64,000 bases of DNA from Pseudomonas sp. dw_358 (GCF_018449655.1 NZ_JAAVUX010000008.1:124001-188000); one strand, 5' to 3'; counted from the stretch's first letter, positions 24,728 through 34,302 are shown. Notes: generated by a model from the sequence alone, not told the origin. Numbers and translations are program-made.

Positions 24728-25033
24728 ATGATCGACATCTCGCAACTGGTGATCAGCCTCGGCATGCAGCGTCATGGCGACATGGTGCTCATTCGCCCGC
24801 AACTGCAGAACCCGACGCCCATGTCGTTGCGCTATCGCCTGGCGGTCCGGCAGCAAAGTGCTGCGGGCACGTCCAGCATCGGCCAGCAAGGTGAGCTGCG
24901 AACAGGGCAAGACCCCGTTCTGGTGCGGTTGAGCGTGCCGGCAGGGGCTCGGTGCACGGTGCACCTCGAGGTCTTCGAGCAGGACCTGTTGATCAGGACG
25001 ATTGATGAGGCGTGTGCGCCGGCGCCTGACTAA
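24728..25033 (+). CDS. csgH: CsgH-like curli inhibitor (CsgC functional analogue)
   Basis: A 101-residue protein starting six bases after the csgB-like stop. The arrangement QRHGDMVLIRPQL, LRYRLAVRQQSAAGTS and LVRLSVPAG resembles the beta-sandwich CsgH, which stops curlin from polymerising in the periplasm. No signal peptide is visible from this start, unlike characterised CsgH, and no upstream in-frame start gives one. It may therefore be mis-started, exported another way, or act in the cytoplasm. It is the last gene of the operon. Confidence 0.65.
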   Translation: MIDISQLVISLGMQRHGDMVLIRPQLQNPTPMSLRYRLAVRQQSAAGTSSIGQQGELRTGQDPVLVRLSVPAGARCTVHLEVFEQDLLIRTIDEACAPAPD

Positions 25034-25097
25034 TTACACAAGGGGCTCGCCGAGTAATGGATATCGTCGTGCACATCGGTGGGTTGTCCGGCACCCG

Positions 25098-25208
25098 CAG
25101 ACGTTCACCTTCCACAATTCGCTGCTGGGCCGCCCGAGCCTCGGTGCCGGAGTCCGCTACACCGGCGTGCTCTATGGCGACAACGCCAATGCCTGCCCCA
25201 TAAATTAG
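25098..25208 (+). pseudogene. Possible TonB-dependent receptor C-terminal remnant
   Basis: A short frame ends FHNSLLGRPSLGAGVRYTGVLYGDNANACPIN before TAG. The GAGVRYTG...YGD pattern is typical of the late beta-strands of TonB-dependent siderophore receptors. No start and no further homology were found upstream, so it is at best a relic. Confidence 0.4.
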
Positions 25209-25528
25209 CAAGCTCACCAACTATTTGAATCCTGAGTTTATGTTTAAAAAATACTGGCGCGCGTGAAAAAGTCAGCTAGTTTGTTACTCACTCCTCTACC
25301 CCGCCCTCGCAGCCGAGCATTGGCAGGCGACCTCAACAGCCTTTCGTTGACCTGATGAGTTCACGCAGTGGTTGTCAGTCTTTCCGGATGCCCATCCCGT
25401 CTTTCCGGCGAACGTGCAGTAAAAATTTCCGCCGCGTTGAACGCCCGACAGGGCGCTCATTCAACCTGTCCGTTGGTGCTCGCGTGCGCACGCCGTATGG
25501 CGGCGACCTGCGCCTTTTGGGAGTGCCA
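25209..25528. other. Intergenic region, no gene recognised
   Basis: Roughly 320 bases, AT-richer than the surroundings around 25220-25290. It probably holds the promoter for the hydrolase operon. The in-frame extension of the hydrolase up to 25355 has no family likeness and I treat it as non-coding. Confidence 0.45.
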
Positions 25529-27208
25529 ATGAACAAACACCACCCCTACCACCCGATTATTTATATTCGCGGTTTTGCCGCCACCGCCGATGAAATCGAA
25601 GACACGGTGGCAGACCCTTACATGGGGTTCAATCTAGGCTCTTCAACATCCCGCCAACTGTGGAATGGAAAAATTCAAAAGTTCTTCTTTGAATCGCCCA
25701 TGGTCCGTTTAAAGGATGAAATCGTCTGGCTGAATCAATGCGCGCAAAAGAGTGAGCGGCGCTACGATGACACGTACGTCAACGGCCGTGATCTCACGGA
25801 CCCTGACCCTAAAGACCCCACCCAACCGTTGATGAAGACGTTGACCCTGCCGTATCAGTCAATGATCATCTTTCGTTATTACGACGAAGCGTCGGACACT
25901 TTTGGCAGCGGTAACACGCCGCCCATCGAGCATTTCGCGCAAGGCTTGAGCGACTTGATACTGCGCGTTCGTGCGCTGGTGTGCCAGGCCGGCGTCGATC
26001 CGATCACCGGCGACCCGCTGGATAACCAGGTGACCCCGCAAGACTTTCGCTGTTACCTGGTTGCCCATTCCATGGGCGGTCTGGTGGCCAGGGCGTTTCT
26101 GCAAAACCCTGCCTTGGGCGCCCCCGAGGCGAGAAGTGCAGTCGACAAACTGTTTACCTATGCCACGCCACACAACGGCATCGATTTGAGGGTCGTGCGC
26201 AATGTACCGGCCTGGGCCACTTTTGGCGACGCGGCCAATTTCAATCGACAACGCATGGCGGGGTATTTTGACCTCCCCCCTGCGCAAGGCCATGACGATG
26301 TCTCACTACTGACCCACTTCCCGGCGGCGCGGGTATTCAACCTTGTGGGCACTAACCCCAGTGATTACACCGTCATGAAAGGCATGAGCGCATGGGCAGT
26401 GGGCGATGCCAGTGATGGATTGGTCCGAATCGAGAACGCGACAACCTTTTCCCGGGTCGGCGACCAGGTCGTGCACTCGCCGGCGGCTTTTGCCCATCGC
26501 AGTCATTCCGGGCATTACGGGATCGTCAACTGTGAAGAGGGCTACCAAAACCTGACGCGCTTTCTGTTTGGAAGTTTGCGTATTGATGGAATTCTCGACA
26601 TCGATGAACTGACACTGCCCGTTGACGTTCAGGCTGAAAAAGACGCGGGCCAGGAAGTCAGGGCCTCGTACCAATTTGAAATTGTTGCCAGCGTGCGCGG
26701 TAGCCAATGGCAAATCCACCGGCGTGCCGTGCGCGAGAACTCGGCCATTCATCGCACCTTCGCCGAGCTATTCCCGCTGTCCGGTGGCGTGCCGACACCG
26801 GACAGAAACAGCAGCCCCTCGCTGTTCTCTGTCTTCCTCGATCAACGTAAAAGCGTCAGCGAAGACAAGTCTGTGGCCTTTTCGTTTGACCTGGCCGTTT
26901 TGGTGCCCGATTACAACGTCAACGACAGGTTCTGGGACAAACAGCATTATGAAGGCAGTTACCTGTATCGGGAGTTGATTCTGGTGGAGGCCATCCCCGA
27001 TCCCGCAGCGCCATCGGGATACCGGGTTTTCCACGGTTACCAAAGCCAGACCCCCAACAAGGCGTCCGTGGTGTCGACCACAACCGATTTGCCGGATGGG
27101 CAGGGCGTGAGTTTCAGTATTCCGGTAAAGACCCCTCCTGACACGCGGCCCGGGATCAATGCCACATTGCGCATCGAGATTCGCTTGTGGAACCAGGACA
27201 CGGTGTAG
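25529..27208 (+). CDS. Lipase-like alpha/beta hydrolase (PGAP1-type) with C-terminal extension
   Basis: A 559-residue soluble protein from the ATG at 25529, behind GGGAG. The N-terminal half is an alpha/beta hydrolase: HPIIYIRGFAAT near the start, the nucleophile in VAHSMGGLVAR (Ser181), a probable Asp in SDGLVRIE, and His in SGHYGIVN. From about residue 360 a second, beta-rich domain of unknown kind follows, ending RIEIRLWNQDTV. No signal peptide. The large membrane protein follows 81 bases downstream on the same strand, suggesting a two-gene unit. Lipid or acyl-ester cleavage is the natural guess, not proven. Confidence 0.75.
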   Translation: MNKHHPYHPIIYIRGFAATADEIEDTVADPYMGFNLGSSTSRQLWNGKIQKFFFESPMVRLKDEIVWLNQCAQKSERRYDDTYVNGRDLTDPDPKDPTQPLMKTLTLPYQSMIIFRYYDEASDTFGSGNTPPIEHFAQGLSDLILRVRALVCQAGVDPITGDPLDNQVTPQDFRCYLVAHSMGGLVARAFLQNPALGAPEARSAVDKLFTYATPHNGIDLRVVRNVPAWATFGDAANFNRQRMAGYFDLPPAQGHDDVSLLTHFPAARVFNLVGTNPSDYTVMKGMSAWAVGDASDGLVRIENATTFSRVGDQVVHSPAAFAHRSHSGHYGIVNCEEGYQNLTRFLFGSLRIDGILDIDELTLPVDVQAEKDAGQEVRASYQFEIVASVRGSQWQIHRRAVRENSAIHRTFAELFPLSGGVPTPDRNSSPSLFSVFLDQRKSVSEDKSVAFSFDLAVLVPDYNVNDRFWDKQHYEGSYLYRELILVEAIPDPAAPSGYRVFHGYQSQTPNKASVVSTTTDLPDGQGVSFSIPVKTPPDTRPGINATLRIEIRLWNQDTV

Positions 27209-27289
27209 CACCCCGACCTGAGCGCCGCAAATTGCCCGTTCGTGCAACCTCAGCCTGTGGCCTGAAAGGCTTGAGGCAAGGAGTGAGTC

Positions 27290-30200
27290 ATGGAAAACAA
27301 CAAGGAAAGCGGACCAGACTTATCCTTCTGGCTACCCGGTGGCGCCGTCCTGATCAGCCTGATGATCTCGACCTTCGTGCTGCACAAGGAACCCTTTATC
27401 AATGCGCGGCCGGCCAGCCCGCCATCAATGACTCAACCCCCTATCGATGCCCGGCTTTGGCAGGATCCTTTCGATGCCCTTGCCCGCTATCGCGACCTCC
27501 ACAAGGAGAGTCGCCCCCCGGCTGTCGGGGAGAACGCCAACAGTGACCCCTGTGAATCCAGGCTCGATCGGACCGACGAGGCGGCACCTCAGGTCATGGT
27601 TGCATTGGTGCGCACCTCCGATTACGCCGACCAGGTCGAGATGAGGCGGCGTATTCGCTATGCAATCCTGGCAGGTCTTAAGACCAGCAGGCGGGTGCCG
27701 GTGGATGAAGGCCATATCCAGTGCGTGCGGCCGATGATCAACGGCAAACCGGTCGACGTGCCCTATGAAACGTTCGCAGCAGACCCCTTCGACCCTCCCC
27801 TTGATAACGACAGGATCACCGAACCGACGGCGCGGCTGCTGTTGTTGTGGGTAGACGAGGCCAGCCTGGGTAAATCACCGCTCAAGGTGTTGGACGGTCT
27901 GCGAATCAGCATCAATGATCAACTGAATATTTCGCAGTCCGCAGCCAACCTCAATCCAATGAAAGTCATCGGCCCGGCGAGCTCCAAGGTGCTGCGTGAC
28001 CTGTATCACGAAGAGGCATTGCTGCGCGCCAGCAACGTGACGAACGAGCCATCACCACTCGTGGAGATTTACTCGCCCTTGGCCACCGCCGAGCGTTCAC
28101 GGTTGATGGAAGGCACTACGCCCCCTGGCGCCCAAGCCTTGCGCGAACACCCCGGCGCCATGAAGCTGTTACGCACGGTCAGCGACGACGGCACGATGGC
28201 CGCCCTCTTGCTTGATGAGCTTGTCCTGCGGCATGTAAACCCGGCCCTTGGCATCCTCTGTGCCCGTCCCCCGGCGCAAAACGCCACACTCGATTGCCCC
28301 CAGGGTCGCTGGGAAAAAAGCAACCGCGTGGCCATCGTCGCGGAATGGGACAGTTTCTACAGCCGGGCCCTGATCGAAAGTTTTACCGACAAGGTCGCGG
28401 TCGCTGCGGGGCTGGTTCAACAGACCGGCAGTGGCCCTGAGACCTTGACATCGGCGTTGACCATCGCCCAACGCCAGGAACTCGACCCATGGGTCATGCA
28501 ATTCGGCTACCTGCGCGGTATCGACGGTCGAATTCCCGACAAAAACCCGTCGACGGCCAAAATCATTCCCGGTGACAAGTCAGCCTCCGAGGCGCTCTCG
28601 CAGGAAACTGCGGACGGCAATGGCCAACTCGATTACATGCGACGCCTGGCCGATCACATCGCTGACCTGGACAAGGCACAGAGAGACTCGGGAGGTAACG
28701 GCATTGGAGCTATCGGCATCTTTGGTCAGGACACCTACGACAAACTGATGGTGCTGCAGGCTCTGAAAAGTCGTATGCCCACCAAGGTGTATTTCTCGAC
28801 CGACCTGGATGCACGGATGCTACAGCCCGGCCAAGCGAAGATAACCCGCAATCTGGTGCTCGCTGCCCCCTATGGCCTGAGCCTCACGCGAGCGCTGCAA
28901 CAGGATGTTCCGCCTTTTCGCGAAAGCCTGCAGAGTTCGGTCTACGTCGCGGTACTGGCGGCCCTCGCGCCCCAGCCATTCGACGCCAAACGCTGGAAGT
29001 TCGACTACGCCACATCGTCTCTGCACGCCCCCTCCATCTATGAGGTCGGGGCCAGCGGGTTCATCCCCTTGGCTAGCCAACTGACCGAGCGGCGTCCAGA
29101 GGACTGCTCGGCCGGCAGCCTGACCGACAACAGCAAACGGGTCCGCCCCCAAGACATCATGGCCCTGCAATGCCTGCAGGACCGCTCGCCCCCACCCTAC
29201 GCACAAGTGTCGCCACGCATACAAGAATGGCTGGCCCAGGCGCAGTCATTCTTTTTTGCCGGCCCCCTGTGTGTGCTGCTGGTATTTCTGGCACTCGCCT
29301 TGGCCTGCTGGCGCAAGCGGCAAAGTCAGAAGCACGGGGGCGAGAAGCGGGCTGGATGGGCGCAACGGCTACCGCTGGTGCTGTATGCCAGTGCGATCTT
29401 CAGCACGTGGTTGGCCATGCGCTATTGGCAAGTGGAGTGGCTCTGGTGCGCTGGCGTACTGGTGGCGCTGGGGGCGCTGTGCGCCGGGCTGACCCGCCTC
29501 CAGCTTCACCGTCAGGCCGTAGACGACGGCGCTACCGACCTTCAGGCCGCCAAGGCCGCCGAAGTGCACGGCAGCAGCTGGCATGTCATCGTCCCTCTGT
29601 TGCTTTTCGCGATCGTGTTGCTGTGGGGTTATGCCCAGCGTGCTTCGCTGACCGCCGACGGCCTGGGTGAGCCCATGTTTCTGTTCGAAGGCATCAGTTC
29701 GTGGCCAACGGCGGCGTTGCGGTTATTGGCCTCTATTATCTCAGTGGCGGCATTGTCGTGGGCGTGGCGAAAGCTCGACCACAATCGCCGGGAAATCGAG
29801 TTCGAATACTGCCTGACGTTCCCCAAGTGGCCCACAAGATTCACGCTTTACCGCCAATGGCGCTTGCAGCGGGGTCAACGCCGCCGTGGGTGGCCGGGCG
29901 TCTGGACAACGTTCAGCAGCATGGCCTATCGAATTCTGCTGCCGCTGTCGCAATTGCCTCCCGAGTTCAAACTCGCTGCTCGCCGCTCCAGCGGCGCGCC
30001 GGGTGAACTCGAAATCCGCCGGCTCAGATTGGTGGCCAATTTCTGGCGCGAGCACCGAATCGCTGGCAGCCTCGGCGCACGCATGATCAGGGTACTGTTG
30101 AGCAGCTGGATGTTTTTAGTCGTCACCAGCGCGTTCTATGTGATCATGCCTGTCGAGGACATTCCGGTGCGGGGGAGTGCCAACGGTATCTGGTTATGGA

Positions 30201-30859
30201 GCTGGGTGCTGGCGACCGTGACCTTTCAAATCCTGGCCTTTTTCGTGGTGGATACCAATCTGCTTCTTACCCGGTTCATACGTCAGCTGAAAGACCATCA
30301 GCTGATCTGGCCCAAAAAGCTGCGCGCCCAGTGGATGACCAGGCCGGTGGGCCCCCTGCACCCCTGCTTCGACGATTACATGGGCATCAACCTGATTGCC
30401 AAACGGACTTCGGCGGTCAACCGACTGATCTATGCGCCCACGCTGGTGATGCTGGTGCTGATCGCTTCGCGCAGTGCGGTGTTCGACAACTGGCCGGCGC
30501 CGCTCAGTACAACCCTGATCCTGATACTGAACGTGGCGATCCTGTTGGGCTCTGCCCTGTATTTGCGTCGTTGCGCCGAAAACGCACGCCGCCAAGCCCT
30601 CGCAAACATCGACCTGCAGGTGCTCAAACTTACCGACATAAAAGCGCCTACCCGGTTGAGCGCGGACGGTTGGGAGATAGCGGTCGACCGCGCGGAGGTC
30701 GAAAAACAGCTGGGCATGCTCCGCCAGCGCATAAAGGATCTTCGAACCGGGGCTTTTTCCCCCTATTCCGAGGAGCCGCTGATTCGCGCTGTGATGGTTT
30801 CGTTGACCGGGCTTGGGGGCTCCGCGGTGCTTGAGGCCCTCAACGCCCTACCCTTGTGA
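27290..30859 (+). CDS. Unrecognised 1189-residue multi-pass membrane protein
   Basis: I do not recognise this family with confidence. Residues about 12-31 form one membrane anchor. About 50-645 is a large soluble domain, presumably periplasmic. Within it, about 465-560 reads AIGIFGQDTYDKLMVLQAL, then YFSTDLDARML and RNLVLAAPYGL, resembling the second lobe of type I periplasmic-binding folds. From about 650 onward there are eight or more further membrane helices (for example SFFFAGPLCVLLVFLALALACW) separated by Arg-rich cytoplasmic loops, then a short cytoplasmic tail. A receptor or transducer role is inference. It is linked to the upstream lipase-like gene. Confidence 0.7.
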   Translation: MENNKESGPDLSFWLPGGAVLISLMISTFVLHKEPFINARPASPPSMTQPPIDARLWQDPFDALARYRDLHKESRPPAVGENANSDPCESRLDRTDEAAPQVMVALVRTSDYADQVEMRRRIRYAILAGLKTSRRVPVDEGHIQCVRPMINGKPVDVPYETFAADPFDPPLDNDRITEPTARLLLLWVDEASLGKSPLKVLDGLRISINDQLNISQSAANLNPMKVIGPASSKVLRDLYHEEALLRASNVTNEPSPLVEIYSPLATAERSRLMEGTTPPGAQALREHPGAMKLLRTVSDDGTMAALLLDELVLRHVNPALGILCARPPAQNATLDCPQGRWEKSNRVAIVAEWDSFYSRALIESFTDKVAVAAGLVQQTGSGPETLTSALTIAQRQELDPWVMQFGYLRGIDGRIPDKNPSTAKIIPGDKSASEALSQETADGNGQLDYMRRLADHIADLDKAQRDSGGNGIGAIGIFGQDTYDKLMVLQALKSRMPTKVYFSTDLDARMLQPGQAKITRNLVLAAPYGLSLTRALQQDVPPFRESLQSSVYVAVLAALAPQPFDAKRWKFDYATSSLHAPSIYEVGASGFIPLASQLTERRPEDCSAGSLTDNSKRVRPQDIMALQCLQDRSPPPYAQVSPRIQEWLAQAQSFFFAGPLCVLLVFLALALACWRKRQSQKHGGEKRAGWAQRLPLVLYASAIFSTWLAMRYWQVEWLWCAGVLVALGALCAGLTRLQLHRQAVDDGATDLQAAKAAEVHGSSWHVIVPLLLFAIVLLWGYAQRASLTADGLGEPMFLFEGISSWPTAALRLLASIISVAALSWAWRKLDHNRREIEFEYCLTFPKWPTRFTLYRQWRLQRGQRRRGWPGVWTTFSSMAYRILLPLSQLPPEFKLAARRSSGAPGELEIRRLRLVANFWREHRIAGSLGARMIRVLLSSWMFLVVTSAFYVIMPVEDIPVRGSANGIWLWSWVLATVTFQILAFFVVDTNLLLTRFIRQLKDHQLIWPKKLRAQWMTRPVGPLHPCFDDYMGINLIAKRTSAVNRLIYAPTLVMLVLIASRSAVFDNWPAPLSTTLILILNVAILLGSALYLRRCAENARRQALANIDLQVLKLTDIKAPTRLSADGWEIAVDRAEVEKQLGMLRQRIKDLRTGAFSPYSEEPLIRAVMVSLTGLGGSAVLEALNALPL

Positions 30860-31043
30860 ACGCCATGTTGTTTGGTAACCCACTGGGCCCGGTTGGTCCA
30901 GTTGGCTTGGGCCAGCGCTGTTTGGGCCAGGCGACAATCTCTCTGAACTTTCAAAATCGCCCGGCCCTCCCATTTGCATGGCGTCAGATAAATCATCTGG
31001 CGTTGTTGCCATTTCCCTGGTTAACGAAGACGGAGTGACCCCC

Positions 31044-31607
31044 ATGAGTCATCAACTCAGCGGCAAGAAAATATTGATCATTACCTCCAACACGGGGATC
31101 GAGCGGGACGAACTGGTCAAACCTCTGGAAGCCCTCAAGAGCCAGGGTGCGCACGTCACCTACGGCTCAAGCCAGGGCGGCACGACCCAGACGTTCGTCC
31201 AGGACACCGAGAAGGATCGTACGGTCGAATCTCAGGCTGCACTGGCTGGCATCAAAGCGTCGGATTTCGACGCGCTGGTGATTCCGGGCGGCACGGTGAA
31301 TGCCGACACCCTGCGACAAGATGAAAACGCCCAGCGCCTGGTCAAGGAGTTCGCCGATGCGGGCAAAGTCATCGCGGCCATTTGTCATGGCCCGTGGCTG
31401 CTGATCAATGCGGGCGTTATCGCCGGCAAGACCCTCACGTCCTATTCGAGCGTCAAACTCGATCTTGAAAACGCCGGTGCGGCCGGTTGGGTCGATGCCG
31501 AGGTCAAGCAGTGCCCGGCCAATGGGTGGACCCTGATTACCTCGCGCACCCCCAAAGACCTTCCGGCCTTCAACGAGGCGATCGCAACGGCGCTTGCGGC
31601 GGCGTAA
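31044..31607 (+). CDS. DJ-1/PfpI family protein (YhbO/YajL-like)
   Basis: A 187-residue class I amidotransferase-fold protein. The ATG at 31044 follows GGAG. The nucleophile elbow AICHGPWLL gives Cys114 followed by His115, and the early Glu (TGIERDEL) completes the site. The family includes the PfpI protease-like and YhbO stress proteins, described as protecting against glycation and oxidative damage. It sits before a DUF892 gene, another general-stress type, so both may be stress-induced. Confidence 0.92.
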   Translation: MSHQLSGKKILIITSNTGIERDELVKPLEALKSQGAHVTYGSSQGGTTQTFVQDTEKDRTVESQAALAGIKASDFDALVIPGGTVNADTLRQDENAQRLVKEFADAGKVIAAICHGPWLLINAGVIAGKTLTSYSSVKLDLENAGAAGWVDAEVKQCPANGWTLITSRTPKDLPAFNEAIATALAAA

Positions 31608-31680
31608 GACAGGCGCCGAAGGCCCGGCCGGTTTCAAAGGAAGCGCGCCCCTCATACATGTGCAAATCCTAGCCACAGAT

Positions 31681-31713
31681 AGTGGACCGTGGTCACTCTG
31701 ACCACGGTCCACT
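31681..31713. promoter_or_regulatory. Perfect 15-bp inverted repeat upstream of the DUF892 gene
   Basis: AGTGGACCGTGGTCA and its exact complement flank CTC. It lies 74 bases after the DJ-1/PfpI stop and 88 bases before the DUF892 start. There is no T-run, so it could be an operator, a processing hairpin or a terminator working without U-tract. Confidence 0.8.
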
Positions 31714-31801
31714 CGGTGTACCGACTGCGCCGTTCGTCCCTGCACATGAACATCGCTTCAGCGGGTGGGTTCCATTGATCAGCCTCGCCAGGAAGATAGA
31801 A

Positions 31802-32299
31802 ATGCCCACCCTCCAGGAAAATCTGCTGAACTGCCTGCGCGACGCCCACGCCATGGAGTGCCACGCCGAAAAGATGCTCAAGGCGCTGGCGGACCAATTG
31901 AGTGATTGCACTGAGATCAAGGCTCGGCTTGATGAACACCTGTTGGAGACGATGGATCAGCAAGTTCTGCTGGAAACCGGCATGAAGCGCTACGCCGACT
32001 GTGCGCCGACTCAGGTCGTGCTCAAAGACCCACCCATGATATTTGCTCACGCAGTTGAAAGGATGAGCCTGGGCCACGAAGCCTTGAAACGCGCGATGAC
32101 GGGTTATGTCCTGGAGACCATCGAAATTGCCCTGTACACCGTGCTCAATAACGCCGCCCAGGCTGCCGGGGATACTGAACTGCAAGCGGCATCCGAGCGA
32201 ATCCTGCTTGAAGAAGTGGCGATGGCCCAGTGGTTCAAGGAGCACTTGCAGGAGATCACCCAGGCGTTCATTAAGACTGCCACGCCGCCGGATGCTTAG
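31802..32299 (+). CDS. DUF892 ferritin-like protein (YciE/YciF type)
   Basis: A 165-residue all-helical protein starting at ATG 31802 behind AGGAAG. The segment ENLLNCLRDAHAMECHAEKMLKAL places Asp, Glu and His as expected of the YciF-type ferritin-like fold; further Glu and His residues recur in the later helices (ILLEEVAMAQWF). YciE/YciF proteins are induced by osmotic and general stress. The iron-binding capacity is not proven. Confidence 0.85.
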   Translation: MPTLQENLLNCLRDAHAMECHAEKMLKALADQLSDCTEIKARLDEHLLETMDQQVLLETGMKRYADCAPTQVVLKDPPMIFAHAVERMSLGHEALKRAMTGYVLETIEIALYTVLNNAAQAAGDTELQAASERILLEEVAMAQWFKEHLQEITQAFIKTATPPDA

Positions 32300-32341
32300 G
32301 CTCTTTCGCATTCCACGCACGAATCATGCGCAGGGCTCCTG

Positions 32342-33070
32342 TTAGTGCGCGACGGCCTGCAGAATCCGTGCAAAACCGACCGGATCTTCGGCACAGGAGG
32401 TATGACCCGTGTCCATGACATGCAGCGTGGCCCCGGCAATGCCGCTGACCATTTCATGGGCATGCGCGAGCGTGCGCGCAGGGTCGTGCTGCCCATGGAC
32501 GATGGCGGTGGGCACGCGCGGCAGCGCCTGCAACATCGGGGCAAAATCCATCGTCTGCTGGCTGAGAATGGCCTCGATGACAGCGTACCGGTCCAACCGC
32601 TGCGGATAAGCGCGCAGTTCATCGAGCAACGGTCCTGCCGGCAAGGTTCTGAAACAACGGGCGATGAAGGCCTCCCAAAAAGCCTCGGACCAGTCATGGC
32701 GGATCCGCTCGACCAGCTTTGCGCTGTCACCATGCCCACGGGTATTGGCTCCGCTGTTCGCCAGCACCAGGCCTTGCACTCGCGTGGAGCCTGCGCGGGC
32801 TTCCTGCAGCGCCACCAGCATGGCAATGGGCGTGCCCAGCGAGTGCCCGACCAGGATGACCGAGGGCAGACCGACAATCGCGCTGCGAACGCGGGCCGCG
32901 ATCGACTCAAGGTCGTGGCCCCCCTCGTCTTCCAGCCACCCAAGACCGATCGCTGCCAGTCCGCTGAGGTGTGCGGCACGCTCGAATACCTGTGGAGGGC
33001 ACATCGCCCCCGGCAGGCAGACGAGCTCAGGGCCGCTACCGTCTCCTTCGCTTAACCGTGTAATGCGCAT
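32342..33070 (-). CDS. Alpha/beta hydrolase
   Basis: A 242-residue hydrolase from the ATG at 33070 (MRITRLSEG) behind an AGG. It shows the oxyanion region LPGAM, nucleophile VGHSLGT, Asp in HGQHDPAR and His in DTGHTSC. Small and lidless-looking, with no signal peptide. It diverges from the beta-propeller gene at 33298. No pathway is evident. Confidence 0.87.
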   Translation of the reverse strand: MRITRLSEGDGSGPELVCLPGAMCPPQVFERAAHLSGLAAIGLGWLEDEGGHDLESIAARVRSAIVGLPSVILVGHSLGTPIAMLVALQEARAGSTRVQGLVLANSGANTRGHGDSAKLVERIRHDWSEAFWEAFIARCFRTLPAGPLLDELRAYPQRLDRYAVIEAILSQQTMDFAPMLQALPRVPTAIVHGQHDPARTLAHAHEMVSGIAGATLHVMDTGHTSCAEDPVGFARILQAVAH

Positions 33071-33297
33071 ACTGCCTACTCTGAACCGTTGATTGTGGTG
33101 AAAAAAATCATGGGCACGCCGCTGCCCATCTACTGCCTGCACAGCCCGTGCATCGCCCCTCGCTATAGACCAGGCCCCGCGGTTGGCCCCTCTGCCAATC
33201 GTTTGCCAGCTTGGCAAATCATTGGAACCAAACCATCCCAAAGGCTCTCCACCGCCCTATACAGCGCTTTTTTCACGTCTATCGGAGGGTCCCACCC

Positions 33298-34254
33298 ATG
33301 AACCTGAAACACCGCCCCGAGCAAGAAATCATCGCCGTCGACAAGCAAGGCCAGCAGGTGCTGTTCCTCGACCCCGCCAACCTCAACGTCCGCGCAGCCA
33401 TCACCGGATTGCCCTCGCGCCCCCATGAGTTGCTGGTGATCGAGTCCTTGCGCAAGGCCTACGTGCCGATCTATGGCGACGGCGTCCATGGCGACAACCC
33501 CCACCCGAACCATCAGGTGGCGGTGATCGACCTCGACAGTCGTCGCCTGACCGGCTTCATCGATACCCTGCCCTATGTCTCTCCCCACACCGGACGGCTG
33601 GGCCGTGATGGGCGGGTATACCTGTGCTGTGAGAACAGCGCAACCCTGCTCATCATAGATCCTCGACTGGACAAGGTGGTCGGGCACATCGACGTGGCGT
33701 CGGACAACGTCCACCGGCTCATCCCATTGCCCCATGCCGACCAGCTGTGGGCCGAAAGCGAAGAGGATCGCCAACTGTATGCCATCGACCTGCAAGGTGA
33801 CGGGGGCGAGGTCGTGGCCACGCTCCAGATGCCCGGCCCATTGAATGGCATCGATGCCTCGCCGCTGCAACCCTGGGTCCTGGCCACGGACGCCGATCGC
33901 CCGCTGCTCTATGTGGTCGACACGGATCAACGCAGCCTGTTGCGCACCCTCGAACTCCCCGGCCACCAGCACCCGGGGCAAGTGGTGCGCTTCAGCCCCG
34001 ACGGGCGCCTGATCGCAGTGATCGGCGACTTCGAGCCGATCGTGAGTTTTTTCGACGAGAACCTGCAGTGGCTGTTCAACGCGCAACTGGGTGACAAGCC
34101 GCTGGACGGCTGCTTCAGTCCCGCGCAGGACTACCTGTTGGTGGCCAATGAAAACGACGCCACGGTCAGCGTGATCGACATCATCGCCCGCAAGACCCTC
34201 GGCCACGTGCCCGTCGGGAAGGGCTGCGAAATCCTGGCGTACTTTAACCGCTGA
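33298..34254 (+). CDS. YncE-like beta-propeller protein
   Basis: A 318-residue seven-bladed propeller of the YVTN/YncE type. Repeats such as VAVIDLDSRRLTGFIDTL, LIIDPRLDKVVGHIDV, LYAIDLQGD and VSVIDIIARKTLGHVPVG are visible. The ATG at 33298 follows GGAGGG. No signal peptide is visible, unlike E. coli YncE, so it may be cytoplasmic. Function unknown; ligand or quinone binding has been suggested for relatives. Confidence 0.8.
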   Translation: MNLKHRPEQEIIAVDKQGQQVLFLDPANLNVRAAITGLPSRPHELLVIESLRKAYVPIYGDGVHGDNPHPNHQVAVIDLDSRRLTGFIDTLPYVSPHTGRLGRDGRVYLCCENSATLLIIDPRLDKVVGHIDVASDNVHRLIPLPHADQLWAESEEDRQLYAIDLQGDGGEVVATLQMPGPLNGIDASPLQPWVLATDADRPLLYVVDTDQRSLLRTLELPGHQHPGQVVRFSPDGRLIAVIGDFEPIVSFFDENLQWLFNAQLGDKPLDGCFSPAQDYLLVANENDATVSVIDIIARKTLGHVPVGKGCEILAYFNR

Positions 34255-34302
34255 GCGCATGCCCTTCCCGACCCGCGGCCGCCAAAGTCGTGGCTTGGCG
34301 CC

